Notes: a model not told the origin generated them from the letters alone. A DNA stretch of 64,000 nt from Floridanema evergladense (GCF_041929205.1 NZ_JBHFNT010000072.1), one strand, 5' to 3'. Shown: positions 17,511 through 26,907, counted from the first letter of the stretch. Numbers and translations: made by a program.

Positions 17511-18335
17511 ATGAAAATCGGTTCAGAGGCGCATAAGCAACTATTTTGCCAATCGTTCATGGATAGCCATTTAAAGTATGAACCAGAAAAGTTACCTTGG
17601 CCCCAATTGGATGAGGAAGCTTTACAACGCTTGCGGGGGATTCCCTTTTGGGAGGAAGCGCTGTCTACGGAACGGAATGCTGGGACAATGGTGAAAGCTT
17701 TTGCAGATACGATCGAAGATCCAAAAATACGAGAAGCGATCGCCTTACAAGGAATGGAAGAAGCCCGCCATGCCAAACTAATTGAATACATGGTAAACCA
17801 TTATCAAATTGAAACTCCCATGCGTCCAGCCAAAGCTGTACCCGAAAATATTGAAACGGAATTTATCAAATTTGGTTATGGTGAATGTTTTGATTCCTAC
17901 TTTGCTTTTGGCTTGTTTGGTATTGCCAGAAATTCCGGCTTTGTCCCCGATGAATTTTTCGCCATTTTCGATCCCGTAATTCACGAAGAAGCCCGTCACA
18001 TTGTCTTTTTTGTGAATTGGATTGCTTACAAGCAAATTAAAGAAGGTAAAGGTGCAAAAATCCTTCGAGGTGTTAATTCTTTGTGGCAATATAGCAACGC
18101 ATTAAAGCGAAGATTGAGCAGTTTTAAAGGTACTAAAAAAGGCAGCGGCAAAGGTTTTACTGCTAGTGGCGCTAAGTCCGTAACCAGTGGTTTAACTTTT
18201 GAAAAGTTCCTCGCTACTTGCATTCAAGAATATGATAAACGAATGAGTGTTTTTGAACCGGAATTATTGCGCCCTGAGTTTCTTTTATCTGCTACTAAAA
18301 CTGCTTACGGAACTCTGAAACTTTTGCCATCTTAG
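17511..18335 (+). CDS. Ferritin-like diiron protein in the hopanoid locus
   Basis: A 274-residue, mostly helical protein with two carboxylate/histidine motifs typical of diiron ferritin-like enzymes: MEEARHAKL near residue 85 and HEEARHIVFF near 160, plus an upstream acidic helix (ALSTERNAG). Such centres activate oxygen in hydroxylases, desaturases and aldehyde-metabolising enzymes. It is divergent from the RND-hpnA-hpnH operon (start sites about 155 bp apart) and is followed by hpnG. A hopanoid- or lipid-oxidising role is a reasonable but unproven inference. I do not recognise a named family for it. Confidence 0.8.
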   Translation: MKIGSEAHKQLFCQSFMDSHLKYEPEKLPWPQLDEEALQRLRGIPFWEEALSTERNAGTMVKAFADTIEDPKIREAIALQGMEEARHAKLIEYMVNHYQIETPMRPAKAVPENIETEFIKFGYGECFDSYFAFGLFGIARNSGFVPDEFFAIFDPVIHEEARHIVFFVNWIAYKQIKEGKGAKILRGVNSLWQYSNALKRRLSSFKGTKKGSGKGFTASGAKSVTSGLTFEKFLATCIQEYDKRMSVFEPELLRPEFLLSATKTAYGTLKLLPS

Positions 18336-18336
18336 G

Positions 18337-18450
18337 GACTGGGGACGTTCGGCTGAGCGCTCACGTCGAAGCCTGGGGACTGGGAAAGATTTTAATTAGT
18401 AGGGTGCGAAGCGTGATTAACGTAACGCACCATCCCACTGACTAATCACA
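18337..18450. repeat. GGGGACT units and GGTGCG inverted repeat
   Basis: Two GACTGGGGAC units surround a palindrome-rich stretch (GGCTGAGCGCTCACG). Next comes GGTGCG ... CGCACC (about 18403-18432), then tandem CAAATGACAAATGACCAATG just before the hpnG start. These are cyanobacterial intergenic repeats; related units occur at 8190 and 63683. Confidence 0.65.
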
Positions 18451-18458
18451 AATGACAA

Positions 18459-19142
18459 ATGACCAATGACCAATTAATCATCTTAGTTCCCAAAGGGGCA
18501 GAATATAATGCTGTTTGTCGAGGTGTAAAAACTTCCCCATCTGCGCCTTTGGTTTTCTCAATTCCTGTGGGTGTGAAAGCTTTAACTAAATATTTGAAAA
18601 ATGATTTTTCCCTGTTGCCATCTAAAGTTTTAATTATGGGTTTGTGTGGTAGTCTTTCGCCTAAATATCGGGTGGGAGATGTGGTGTTGTATGAAAGTTG
18701 TTTTTACAGAGGAGAGGTGTGGGAGTGCGATCGCATTTTCACCACCAAAATTCACCACCACCTCAAAACCAAAGTTGCTTTAGTCAAAGGTTTAACCAGC
18801 GATTCAGTTGTTTTTTCCGCTTCCGAAAAGCGCCGTTTGATGGAAAATTTTCCAGCAGAAGTAGTTGATATGGAAGGTTTTGCTGCTTTAAATATTTTGA
18901 GTCAAAAAGGAATTTCTGTGGCAATGTTAAGAGTAGTGAGTGATGATTCTCAACACAATATTCCTAACCTTAACTCAGCAATTGATGATAAGGGAAATTT
19001 ACAAACTTTGCCTTTAGCTTGGGAAATGATTACCCAACCAATCGCTGCATTTAATTTAGTTAAAGGTTCGCTGCAAGGGCTAAAATTATTACAGCAGGTA
19101 GCAAGTGAATTAAACAAATGCCATCTCCTTTCCCTGGAATGA
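18459..19142 (+). CDS. hpnG: Hopanoid-associated nucleoside phosphorylase HpnG
   Basis: HpnG removes adenine from adenosylhopane to give (phospho)ribosylhopane, the step after HpnH. The 227-residue protein belongs to the purine nucleoside phosphorylase/MTA-SAH nucleosidase fold: a glycine-rich MGLCGSLSPKYRVGDVVL segment and the VVDMEGFAALNI motif, whose Met-Glu binds the ribose. It lies 120 bp downstream of the diiron gene on the same strand. Its 3' end overlaps the next gene by 25 bp. The start at 18459 sits in a run of near-identical ATGAC(C/A)AAT units, so translation could begin at neighbouring in-frame sites. Confidence 0.87.
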   Translation: MTNDQLIILVPKGAEYNAVCRGVKTSPSAPLVFSIPVGVKALTKYLKNDFSLLPSKVLIMGLCGSLSPKYRVGDVVLYESCFYRGEVWECDRIFTTKIHHHLKTKVALVKGLTSDSVVFSASEKRRLMENFPAEVVDMEGFAALNILSQKGISVAMLRVVSDDSQHNIPNLNSAIDDKGNLQTLPLAWEMITQPIAAFNLVKGSLQGLKLLQQVASELNKCHLLSLE

Positions 19143-19900
19143 ATCCCTATTTGGAACTTCCGGCTTTGTGGTCTGAATTTCACAACCGTTTGATTGTGGC
19201 GCTTTCAGATGTACTAACGCCGCAACTGCGACCAAAATATTATGCAGCAATAGAAACTCGGACATATTTAGATGATGGAGAGTCGGATTTACTAGTTGGG
19301 ATTCCCGATGCAATTGTGTTATCAGTAAAAGGAAATTCTACTCCTTCCGAAACCGCTATTGTTGTTACGAAAAATCACCCAAAGCAAATACAATTACCAA
19401 TGCCAACAGAGGTAAAAGAACGATATTTAGAAATACGGGAAGTTGGAACTCATGCAGTTATAACGGTGATTGAAGTATTGTCGCCTAAAAATAAGCGTCA
19501 GGGAGAAGGGCGATCGATCTATCAAAAAAAACGCCTCCGAATTTTAGGTAGCAGTTCTCATTTTATTGAAATTGATTTGTTGCGGGATAACTCACCAATG
19601 CCGATGATTGGTGTTGAAGAATCTAGCGATTATCGAATTATTGTCAGTCGTGCAAATACTCGTCCGATGGCAGATCTTTATAGTTTTAAATTACCAGAAT
19701 CTATCCCCAATTTTGCTTTGCCATTGAAGTTAGAAGATGCAGAATTAGAGGTTAATTTACAATCGATTTTGCTTGATGTTTACGATCGCGGTAGCTACGA
19801 TTTCCGCATTGATTATAATCAACCTGTACCACCACCTAAATTATCCGAAGCCGATCGAATCTGGGTCGATCGATTATTAACCCAAGTTGCTAGTTATTAA
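19118..19900 (+). CDS. DUF4058 family protein
   Basis: A 260-residue soluble protein that begins MPSPFPGMNPYLE, the characteristic start of DUF4058, with later family-like segments (AVITVIEVLSPKNKRQGEG, IEIDLLRDNSPMP). DUF4058 proteins are numerous in cyanobacteria and planctomycetes. Their function is unknown, although the pattern resembles Uma2-like nuclease folds. The start overlaps the end of hpnG by 25 bp in another frame, so translation may be coupled. No hopanoid connection is apparent. Confidence 0.88.
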   Translation: MPSPFPGMNPYLELPALWSEFHNRLIVALSDVLTPQLRPKYYAAIETRTYLDDGESDLLVGIPDAIVLSVKGNSTPSETAIVVTKNHPKQIQLPMPTEVKERYLEIREVGTHAVITVIEVLSPKNKRQGEGRSIYQKKRLRILGSSSHFIEIDLLRDNSPMPMIGVEESSDYRIIVSRANTRPMADLYSFKLPESIPNFALPLKLEDAELEVNLQSILLDVYDRGSYDFRIDYNQPVPPPKLSEADRIWVDRLLTQVASY

Positions 19901-19910
19901 TTATTTCGGA

Positions 19911-20000
19911 GTTCCCCCCTTAAGTAAGGGGGGTTAGGGGGGATCTTTATCTTGATTACTAGGTTTTGATCCCCCCAACCCCCCTTAAGTAAGGGGGGCT
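19911..20000. repeat. Paired CCCCCCTTA.. / GGGGGGTTAGGGGGGAT palindromic repeats
   Basis: Two copies in opposite orientation of a G/C-run element (GTTCCCCCCTTAAGTAAGG and GATCCCCCCAACCCCCC) flank about 25 bp. Each is itself palindromic around CCTTAAGTAAGG. The same family occurs six times around 48215-48935. Confidence 0.85.
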
Positions 20001-20087
20001 AATAAAGAGCAAGACTATAACTAGCAACTTGAGTTATTAGCTATAATACGGTAGCAAAACCGCGACTTTAGTCGCAGGGAAATTATC

Positions 20088-20717
20088 ATGGTACCAACAA
20101 TTACAGCCAAAGAAATCACATTACGTTACCTCATCGATAATTTCGGCATTCAATTAGTCACTAACGATGAATTCTTTCGAGAATGGCAAGATGAATTACC
20201 AGAAATTAGCGAGTTAGAAAGACAACTTTTAGACAAAGTAAAAGCGGGATATTTCAATCTTCTCACTTACCCACCCTTGCTAGAAGATGGAATTAGAATG
20301 GCAATATTAGACCCGATTCTTTTCATCGGAGATTTCTATTTATCCCCTTTCAATGTTACTTCTGAAAAATCTGTAGAATTAGCAGTTGAAGATGAGGGAG
20401 TTATCATCACCGGAAGAATTGATACTTTAATCTTGAAAAACCAATTTTGGGTGATGGTAATTGAGTCAAAAAGGGCTTCTTTTTCCATCGAAGCCGGACT
20501 CGCCCAAATCCTAAGTTATATGCTGGCAAATCCTCATCCTGATAAACCTTGTTTTGGCTTAATTACCAATGGTGGAAGTTTCATTTTTATCAAGTTAATG
20601 AAAGAAGAAATTCCTCGATATGCCACTTCCGATATATTTGAAATTCGCAATCGAGGCAATCAACTGTATGACGTTTTTAAAATATTTAAACGCCTAAGTC
20701 AATTGATTAACTGTTAA
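20088..20717 (+). CDS. Restriction-endonuclease-like (PD-(D/E)xK) stand-alone protein
   Basis: A 209-residue protein with a plausible PD-(D/E)xK core: GRIDTLIL (acidic residue) followed by WVMVIESKRAS (E-x-K), then a conserved Gln/Gly-rich helix (EAGLAQILSYMLA) and CFGLITNGGSFIFIK. This resembles the N-terminal domain of type I restriction R subunits, and such free-standing domains are common in cyanobacteria, usually with no methylase. None is nearby here. It ends convergent with hpnB, with stops overlapping by 11 bp. Function is unknown. Confidence 0.75.
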   Translation: MVPTITAKEITLRYLIDNFGIQLVTNDEFFREWQDELPEISELERQLLDKVKAGYFNLLTYPPLLEDGIRMAILDPILFIGDFYLSPFNVTSEKSVELAVEDEGVIITGRIDTLILKNQFWVMVIESKRASFSIEAGLAQILSYMLANPHPDKPCFGLITNGGSFIFIKLMKEEIPRYATSDIFEIRNRGNQLYDVFKIFKRLSQLINC

Positions 20718-21885
20718 CAGTCGGGTAAACTCTCCCTTTCCAAGCGCCACCTTTTCCGCGCCAATGTCGCCAAGCAGAATCTATGGTCATTAAGTTGTAA
20801 AGTAAGGTAATTATTGGTAAACAAAAAGCATAAATTGGCGAACAATTGTATAATTTAATGGTGGGAAAGTAAGCTATTGCCATCAGCAACCAAGTTATTA
20901 AGCCAGTTAGTGCGATCGCTAAATTACCCATTAACAACCCACCAATTAAAGCTAATGGTGGAACCAAATAAACTAAAGTCATCCCCAACACAGTTCCTAA
21001 TAACAAAAACGGTGAATAATTCAATTGAGTATATGCCGTTCTTGCTACCATATCCCAAATACTTTCTAAACTTGGATAAGGGCGCAAACTCCGAGTAGAT
21101 TGAGTTAAACCTAACCAAATTTTACCAGGATTTTTCACGGCTGCGGCTAAAGCACAATCATCAATTAATGCTTGTCTAACTCTTTCCATCCCACCAATTT
21201 TAGTTAAAGTTTCCCGCTTAATTAAAATACAGCCTCCCGCAGCAGCAGCAATAGATTTATTAGGGTTATTCACCAAAGGAAAAGGGTAAAGTTTTTGAAA
21301 GAAAAACACAAAAGCCGGAATTAATAGCTTTTCCCAAAAACTCTCGCAACGCAGCAAAACCATTAAAGAAACTAAATCTAAATTATCTTCTTTTGCTTTA
21401 GTGACTAATTCGTAAATATTTGTTGAATGATGTTGAATATCTGCATCAGTTAAGAGAAAATAATCAGGTAATGGGCTGAGTCTTTCGGCGTAATTAATAC
21501 CTTGTTCCATTGCCCAAAGTTTACCACTCCAACCTACAGGTAAAGCTGCACCAGAAATAATATGCAATTGTTGGGTTTTATTTAAATCTTTAGCAAGTTC
21601 TTGGGCAATTATAGCCGTATCATCTGTGCTATTGTCATCAACTAAGACAATGGTGAAAGAACCGGGATAAGATTGTTGAAAAAGCGATCGCAAACTGAAA
21701 GGAATCATTTCCGCCTCGTTGCGTGCGGGTATGACTGCACAAATTGAGGGATAATTATCGAAATTAGATGTTAAATTCGACAACCTGCGATCGCAAAGCC
21801 AAAACTGACCCCGAAAGCAAAGTAAACCAATCCAAATAGCTAAAGATAGAAAACTCAGTACTAACCCAATTTCATTGATAGTCAT
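20707..21885 (-). CDS. hpnB: Hopene-associated glycosyltransferase HpnB (GT2)
   Basis: A family 2 glycosyltransferase of 392 residues. One N-terminal membrane segment is followed by the GT-A domain (AVIPARNEAEMIPFSL, VDDNSTDDT), the DxD-type motif (LLTDADIQHH), and the HpnB-like stretch PAFVFFFQKLYPFPLVNNP. A double-psi-like AAAAGGC segment and ALIDDCALA come next, then two or three C-terminal membrane spans. HpnB is regularly found with squalene-hopene cyclase and is thought to glycosylate hopanoid side chains, although the exact sugar is not established. It stands alone on the minus strand between two plus-strand genes. Confidence 0.9.
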   Translation of the reverse strand: MTINEIGLVLSFLSLAIWIGLLCFRGQFWLCDRRLSNLTSNFDNYPSICAVIPARNEAEMIPFSLRSLFQQSYPGSFTIVLVDDNSTDDTAIIAQELAKDLNKTQQLHIISGAALPVGWSGKLWAMEQGINYAERLSPLPDYFLLTDADIQHHSTNIYELVTKAKEDNLDLVSLMVLLRCESFWEKLLIPAFVFFFQKLYPFPLVNNPNKSIAAAAGGCILIKRETLTKIGGMERVRQALIDDCALAAAVKNPGKIWLGLTQSTRSLRPYPSLESIWDMVARTAYTQLNYSPFLLLGTVLGMTLVYLVPPLALIGGLLMGNLAIALTGLITWLLMAIAYFPTIKLYNCSPIYAFCLPIITLLYNLMTIDSAWRHWRGKGGAWKGRVYPTVNS

Positions 21886-21921
21886 TTTGCTAATTTAATC
21901 ACGCTAATGCCAAACTATAAC

Positions 21922-21954
21922 AGATCCCCGACTTCTTGAAGAAGTCGGGGATCT
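21922..21954. repeat. Perfect palindrome AGATCCCCGACTTC / GAAGTCGGGGATCT
   Basis: A 33-bp near-perfect inverted repeat lies between hpnB and the GlsB-like gene. It can form a very stable hairpin and may act as a terminator for the upstream minus-strand gene at 21975-22244. The sequence also resembles a dispersed cyanobacterial palindrome. Confidence 0.8.
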
Positions 21955-21974
21955 AGAAATTGGGGATGTAGAAA

Positions 21975-22244
21975 TTAATAAGCGCGACGGCTGAATTGAT
22001 GCCAAAGCCAAATCGCAATAATAGCACCTAAAACTGCCACAAAAACGCCAGGGAGACTCAGAGAAGTAGCCGTAAGTTGCAGCGTTCCTGTTTGCAATAA
22101 AGTTGCTAAAGTTCCACCAACGAAAGCACCAATAATACCCAAAACAAGTGTAGCGAGAATGCCACCGCCTTGATATCCGGGATAAATAGCTTTAGCGATC
22201 GCACCAGCCAACAAACCTAAAATTACCCAAGCCAAAATATTCAT
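21975..22244 (-). CDS. GlsB/YeaQ/YmgE family stress-response membrane protein
   Basis: An 89-residue, very hydrophobic protein with three predicted spans and the family glycine pattern: WVILGLLAGAIAKAIYPG, TLVLGIIGAFVGGTLA, and a final span LPGVFVAVLGAIIAIWLW. Members of this family are small inner-membrane proteins often induced by envelope or acid stress. Their molecular function is unknown. AGGAACATG-like sequence precedes the start. It lies upstream of hpnB on the same strand, with a strong hairpin between them. Confidence 0.9.
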   Translation of the reverse strand: MNILAWVILGLLAGAIAKAIYPGYQGGGILATLVLGIIGAFVGGTLATLLQTGTLQLTATSLSLPGVFVAVLGAIIAIWLWHQFSRRAY

Positions 22245-22486
22245 GATTCATGTTCCTTTTTAACTGTTTTGTTTCTATGTTTTTAGATTAGCAAACGCCC
22301 GATTATTCACCATCACCCTAACGATATAATCTAGTAGATAGAACTGATAAAGCTTCCCCAAGAAAAGCTGCAAAAAATTAATTTAATTGTGAATACTATT
22401 GCCATTGGTGGACTAATTCTGTTATAAAACGCAACAATCCTTTATGCTGAATTTAGGCAGAAGTGAACTAGAGTGAACGGTAAATT

Positions 22487-24403
22487 ATGCAAACTCAAGA
22501 CAAAACAACAGTGTCCCGCAATAGTTTAGAAGCAGCGATTAAAGCTTCTCAAGACTACCTACTTTCTATTCAATATTCCGACGGCTACTGGTGGGCGGAA
22601 TTACAATCTAATGTCACGATTACCTCAGAAGCAGTACTACTCCACAAAATTTGGGGAACGGATAGCAGCAGACAATTACACAAAGTCGAAACTTACTTAC
22701 GAAAAGAACAGCGATCGCACGGTGGCTGGGAATTATTTTACGGCGATGGTGGCGAACTTAGTACCACAATTGAAGCTTACATGGCATTGAAATTACTCGG
22801 AGTCACCGAAAATGACCCCGCTATGATTAAAGCGCGAGAATTCATTTTAGCCAGAGGTGGTATTAGTAAAGCCCGGATTTTTACTAAACTTCACTTAGCA
22901 TTAATTGGCTGCTACGACTGGCGAGGTATTCCTTCCATCCCACCTTGGATAATGTTTTTACCTGAGTATTTCCCTGTCAATATTTACGAAATGTCCAGTT
23001 GGGCGAGGGGTAGCACAGTACCTTTGTTAATTGTGTTCGATCGCCAACCAGTTTTTATCACCAATCCCGCCATTAATTTAGATGAACTTTATGCCGAAGG
23101 AGTAACAAACGTCAAATTTGAATTACCCAAAAACAACGATTGGAGTGACATATTTGTTTATCTTGATCATGCTTTCAAATTAGCCGAACAATTCAACTTA
23201 GTTCCTTTCCGAGAAGAAGGAATTAAAGCCGCCGAAAAATGGGTATTAGAACGCCAAGAAGATAGCGGAGATTGGGCCGGAATCATTCCCGCTATGCTAA
23301 ATTCCCTCTTAGCATTAAGAACTTTAGGTTACGATGCAGCCGACCCAATTGTAACCCGAGGATTGCAAGCATTAGATAACTTTTCCATTGAAACTGAAGA
23401 CACTTATCGAGTCCAAGCTTGCATTTCTCCCGTGTGGGATACTGCATTAGTTATGCGAAGTTTAGTAGACTCAGGAATCGAACCAAATCACCCCGCATTA
23501 GTTCGCGCCGGAGAATGGTTAATTCAAAAACAAATCCTCGATTATGGTGATTGGGCTATTAAAAATAAAAAAGGGAAACCTGGCGCTTGGGCTTTTGAAT
23601 TTGTCAATAATTTCTATCCAGACGTTGACGACTCAGCAGTAGTAGTCATGGCATTAAACAGCGTCAAACTACCCAATGAAAAATTGAAACAAGCAACAAT
23701 AACTCGCGCCGTAGATTGGATTGCTTCCATGCAATGTCAAGATGGAGGATGGGCAGCTTTTGACTTAAATAATAATGCCGATTGGTTAAACGCAATTCCC
23801 TACGGCGACTTAAAAGCGATGATTGACCCCAATACCGCAGATGTCACCGCTAGAGTTTTAGAAATGTTAGGAAATTGCCAAATTTCCCTCGACGATTACA
23901 ACATGAATCGCGCCTTAGAATATCTCAAAAAAGAACAAGAAATCGAAGGTTGTTGGTATGGTCGTTGGGGAGTAAATTACATTTATGGTACTAGCGGCGT
24001 ATTAGCAGCATTATCTTTAATTGCGCCAAAAACCCATCGAAATCAAATTGAAAAAGGCGCAGCTTGGCTAGTCAGTTGTCAAAATGCCGATGGGGGATGG
24101 GGCGAAACTTGCTTTAGTTACAACGACTCCAGCTTAAAAGGCAAAGGAGATAGTACCGCGTCTCAAACAGCTTGGGCTTTAATCGGATTAATTGCAGCAG
24201 GCGAGGCGACGGGGAAATTTGAAAAAGAGGCGATCGATAGGGGAGTAAACTATCTTTTGGCAACTCAAAAATCCGATGGCACTTGGGACGAGGATTATTT
24301 CACGGGTACTGGTTTTCCTTGCCACTTCTATATTAAATACCACCTCTATCAACAACACTTTCCACTCACAGCCTTGGGTCGTTATCGGGCGTTAAGCCTT
24401 TAA
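22487..24403 (+). CDS. shc: Squalene-hopene cyclase
   Basis: This enzyme cyclises squalene to hopene and diplopterol, the central step of hopanoid synthesis, on the membrane face. The 638-residue protein has the catalytic DxDD motif (DVDD, Asp 379, 381, 382) and several QW repeats (QDGGWAAF, QNADGGWGE, QKSDGTWDEDYFTGTGFP). Length fits the family (about 630-650). The start is ATG 22487. A 240-bp AT-rich leader lies between it and the divergent GlsB gene. Together with squalene synthase, HpnH, HpnG, HpnA and HpnB in the window, it gives a nearly complete pathway. Confidence 0.97.
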   Translation: MQTQDKTTVSRNSLEAAIKASQDYLLSIQYSDGYWWAELQSNVTITSEAVLLHKIWGTDSSRQLHKVETYLRKEQRSHGGWELFYGDGGELSTTIEAYMALKLLGVTENDPAMIKAREFILARGGISKARIFTKLHLALIGCYDWRGIPSIPPWIMFLPEYFPVNIYEMSSWARGSTVPLLIVFDRQPVFITNPAINLDELYAEGVTNVKFELPKNNDWSDIFVYLDHAFKLAEQFNLVPFREEGIKAAEKWVLERQEDSGDWAGIIPAMLNSLLALRTLGYDAADPIVTRGLQALDNFSIETEDTYRVQACISPVWDTALVMRSLVDSGIEPNHPALVRAGEWLIQKQILDYGDWAIKNKKGKPGAWAFEFVNNFYPDVDDSAVVVMALNSVKLPNEKLKQATITRAVDWIASMQCQDGGWAAFDLNNNADWLNAIPYGDLKAMIDPNTADVTARVLEMLGNCQISLDDYNMNRALEYLKKEQEIEGCWYGRWGVNYIYGTSGVLAALSLIAPKTHRNQIEKGAAWLVSCQNADGGWGETCFSYNDSSLKGKGDSTASQTAWALIGLIAAGEATGKFEKEAIDRGVNYLLATQKSDGTWDEDYFTGTGFPCHFYIKYHLYQQHFPLTALGRYRALSL

Positions 24404-24509
24404 AATACTATCAGCAGAGGGGCTTAAGGAGTTAGCGATTTTAGGGTTATGAATCGTTTCCTTGGCTTCTCTGCTGTATTTGAGCTTGAACATACTTAAA
24501 TTGTGATTC

Positions 24510-24689
24510 CTATGCTGTTTCTAACCAATCAAAAATTTGGTCTAACTGTGGCAATGTGACAAGTCCATACTGCCAAAGAATCATGTGTAGGAAATCAGGA
24601 GTTCCTTCATTGTGCCGTAGGGCAAACTCAATGGAGGAAGATGGAATCGCTAACTCGTCTGTTAAGAATTTAATCATTTTTGCTTGCAT
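24510..24689 (-). CDS. DUF2949 family small protein
   Basis: A 59-residue minus-strand gene from ATG 24689 to TAG 24510. The protein starts MQAKMIKFLTDELAIP and continues with SIEFALRHNEGTPDFLHMIL and LVTLPQLDQIFDWLE, the pattern of DUF2949, a small cyanobacteria-specific family of unknown function. GGCGAGGTGAGC upstream of the ATG is a plausible ribosome binding site. A second ATG four codons later is possible. It is convergent with shc. Confidence 0.85.
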   Translation of the reverse strand: MQAKMIKFLTDELAIPSSSIEFALRHNEGTPDFLHMILWQYGLVTLPQLDQIFDWLETA

Positions 24690-24833
24690 AATAGCTCACC
24701 TCGCCTTGGGTGGCTAAGTTACTCCCACAACCCAAGATATAAATAATATGCTTCAGAGAAAGTCGGGTTAGAGTGATTGAACTCAAATTTGGTTGTGATA
24801 TCGATCGCACTAATTTAATGATGAATTATACTT

Positions 24834-25259
24834 CTAGTCAAATAAATCTAAAGGTAAATGACCGTAAGTACCGCTGATATCTTCTCGCGCCGAAGACTGG
24901 CATGAAACAAGCACTCCACGATAATTTCCGGTGTAAGAATCTAAATAATAGCTCTGCTTATTCGTGTTAAATTTTATGTAAACAGACCCAGTAATTTGGG
25001 TAAATTCCTGAGTTTCTAAAAGAACATTGTAACCCAATCCACTTAAGTATGCTTGTAAAGCCATAAAACCTTGTTCTGTCGTCTGGGCACAAATGCCAAA
25101 GTTCAAGTAATCTGCTAAATCAACAATTAGCTTCAATGCTTGACGCAGCAACGCTTTCTCTGATTCTGATTCTACGACCTTGATATCTGTACAACTGTAT
25201 TCTTTTAAGATTTTTTGCGATCGTTCTACGGTTAAGTCTGTTGGGTTTTGTTCATTCAT
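24834..25259 (-). CDS. DUF1824 family protein
   Basis: A 141-residue soluble protein matching the cyanobacterial DUF1824 pattern: an N-terminal acidic helix (SQKILKEYSCTDIKVVESES), LRQALKLIVDLADYLNFGIC, LQAYLSGLGY, and a C-terminal segment GSVYIKFNTNKQSYYLDSYTG followed by a conserved RGVLVSCQSS. The fold is known from structural genomics but the function is not. It stands alone on the minus strand; the FAD gene lies upstream with a gap of about 60 bp. Confidence 0.88.
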   Translation of the reverse strand: MNEQNPTDLTVERSQKILKEYSCTDIKVVESESEKALLRQALKLIVDLADYLNFGICAQTTEQGFMALQAYLSGLGYNVLLETQEFTQITGSVYIKFNTNKQSYYLDSYTGNYRGVLVSCQSSAREDISGTYGHLPLDLFD

Positions 25260-25320
25260 AGATTTAAAAGAAGGCAGTAAGGCTATTTAAGCAATTAGAA
25301 CGCAGATGAATGCAGATGGG

Positions 25321-26832
25321 TTAAGGTAGCCAAAAGTTTGGTAGGAAAGTTTTAGCTAAATCTCGCGTCCACTGATTCACAGTTCTTGCTACTTGAATGT
25401 GTGGTTCATCTGGTTCAACTGGGAGAATTTCGGCTTTATTTCCTAATTTAAATTGTTCAATTACTAAATTCGCTGCTTCCAAACCAGTGACGTAAGCTTT
25501 TTCCTGCGACCAAGAACCGTGACGGTTAACAATCCAATCACCACTCATAAACACATTAGCAAAACTCGTCTTTGCTGGCAACATATATTGATAGCTACCG
25601 GGGAAGAAATGGGTAACAGCTTTCGGTAAACGAATCACGCTGCTATCAATTACTTTTGCTTCTCGAAAAGCTGGAATACAAGTGGCTAAATATCGCTGCA
25701 CAATGGGAACAATTTCTTCGTTACTTAAGGGTAAAAACTGGTTGGCATGATAAAAATCTGCTTCAATAACTGTTCCGGGTTCGTCGTGATATTCGTCATG
25801 AATAGCATTTAAATCGAAAAACGTCCAACCTGTAGTATTGTCAAATCCAAAGCAAGCGTTAGAAGGTAAGGGAATGTCAATTTTGCTGTCAAACCAAAGT
25901 CGAGTTGCTAAGACATCCACTGCTGATAGATTGTTAATATTGCGGAATTCTTGACACTTTTGTAAAGTCGGACTTCCGCTGAGAATTTTCTGCATTCCGG
26001 TAATTCCAACGGCAAAAATTACCGCATCTGCATCGAATATTTCTTCGCCGCAAACAACTGCTGTCGCCCTATTGTTACTATCAACTATTAAATCGCTAAC
26101 TCGGCGTTGAGTTAAGACTTTTCCGCCAATTTTTTCGATTTGTTCTACCCAAGGACGAAAGATTTTTTCTCCCACTGTTCCCCGACACCAAACTACATCA
26201 AAGTTGGGTTGATGCGCCAATATGAAATAGTACAACATTCCTAATGCAGCAGCAGCGGAACATTGTTCTCCTGGGGCGAATAATCCTACTAATAACATTG
26301 GTTCAAAAGAATCTTTATATAGTCTGGCGGAAACGCCAAATTGTTTAAAAAGTTCTCTTGAGGTTACTGTGTCGTAGCGTCGCCAAGCTGCATCGGAATT
26401 ATCAAAGTCTATTAAGGTATAAAGTAAAGGTAAGGCGGAAAGTCGATCGATTAATGGTAGGCGTTTAAACTTAGTATAAATAAATGTTCCTAAAGGTGTA
26501 GGAAGTAATGGTTCTTGCTGAAAAATGGGAGATTCTACTTCTAATCCTGCGGGGGAATATTGAGAAGAACGAGTCCAATTTGTAAAGGGATTTATTTCTA
26601 GTTCGTTAATAAGAGAAAAGATGTTTTTATAAGGATACCAAAAGCCGTGAATTCCTGCTTCTACGGAACGTCCTCCCGGAGTTTTCCAACCAGCAACTAA
26701 ACCACCGGGATAAGCGCCAGCTTCTAATAATGTTACGTCATATCCTTGTTTTGCCAGGTGATAAGTTGCACCTAATCCTGCCCAACCTGCACCAATAACT
26801 ACTACTTTTTTATTGTGGGTTTCTGTTACCAT
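25321..26832 (-). CDS. FAD-dependent oxidoreductase, carotenoid desaturase / HpnE-like
   Basis: A 503-residue flavoprotein with an N-terminal Rossmann dinucleotide motif (GAGWAG, residues 14-19, followed by TLLEAGAYPGG) and a C-terminal FAD-closing segment (NVFMSGDWIVNRHGSWSQEKAYVTG). The overall plan matches zeta-carotene desaturase and related amine-oxidase-fold enzymes (EAGIHGFWYPYKNIFSLI resembles the conserved substrate-entry region). In hopanoid clusters a relative, HpnE, removes hydroxyl from hydroxysqualene. With a single squalene synthase here that activity may not be needed. A carotenoid or squalene-type substrate is inferred; the exact reaction is unclear. Confidence 0.78.
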   Translation of the reverse strand: MVTETHNKKVVVIGAGWAGLGATYHLAKQGYDVTLLEAGAYPGGLVAGWKTPGGRSVEAGIHGFWYPYKNIFSLINELEINPFTNWTRSSQYSPAGLEVESPIFQQEPLLPTPLGTFIYTKFKRLPLIDRLSALPLLYTLIDFDNSDAAWRRYDTVTSRELFKQFGVSARLYKDSFEPMLLVGLFAPGEQCSAAAALGMLYYFILAHQPNFDVVWCRGTVGEKIFRPWVEQIEKIGGKVLTQRRVSDLIVDSNNRATAVVCGEEIFDADAVIFAVGITGMQKILSGSPTLQKCQEFRNINNLSAVDVLATRLWFDSKIDIPLPSNACFGFDNTTGWTFFDLNAIHDEYHDEPGTVIEADFYHANQFLPLSNEEIVPIVQRYLATCIPAFREAKVIDSSVIRLPKAVTHFFPGSYQYMLPAKTSFANVFMSGDWIVNRHGSWSQEKAYVTGLEAANLVIEQFKLGNKAEILPVEPDEPHIQVARTVNQWTRDLAKTFLPNFWLP

Positions 26833-26907
26833 TATTTAACCTTGAGCGCGATCGCAAATCTCCATTTCTCCTGGTAAGTTAAGGTGGGAAAATCCCACCC
26901 TACTATT

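Noticed and set aside
20088..20717. Part of a restriction-modification system
   Set aside because: No methylase or specificity subunit nearby; only a lone nuclease-like domain.
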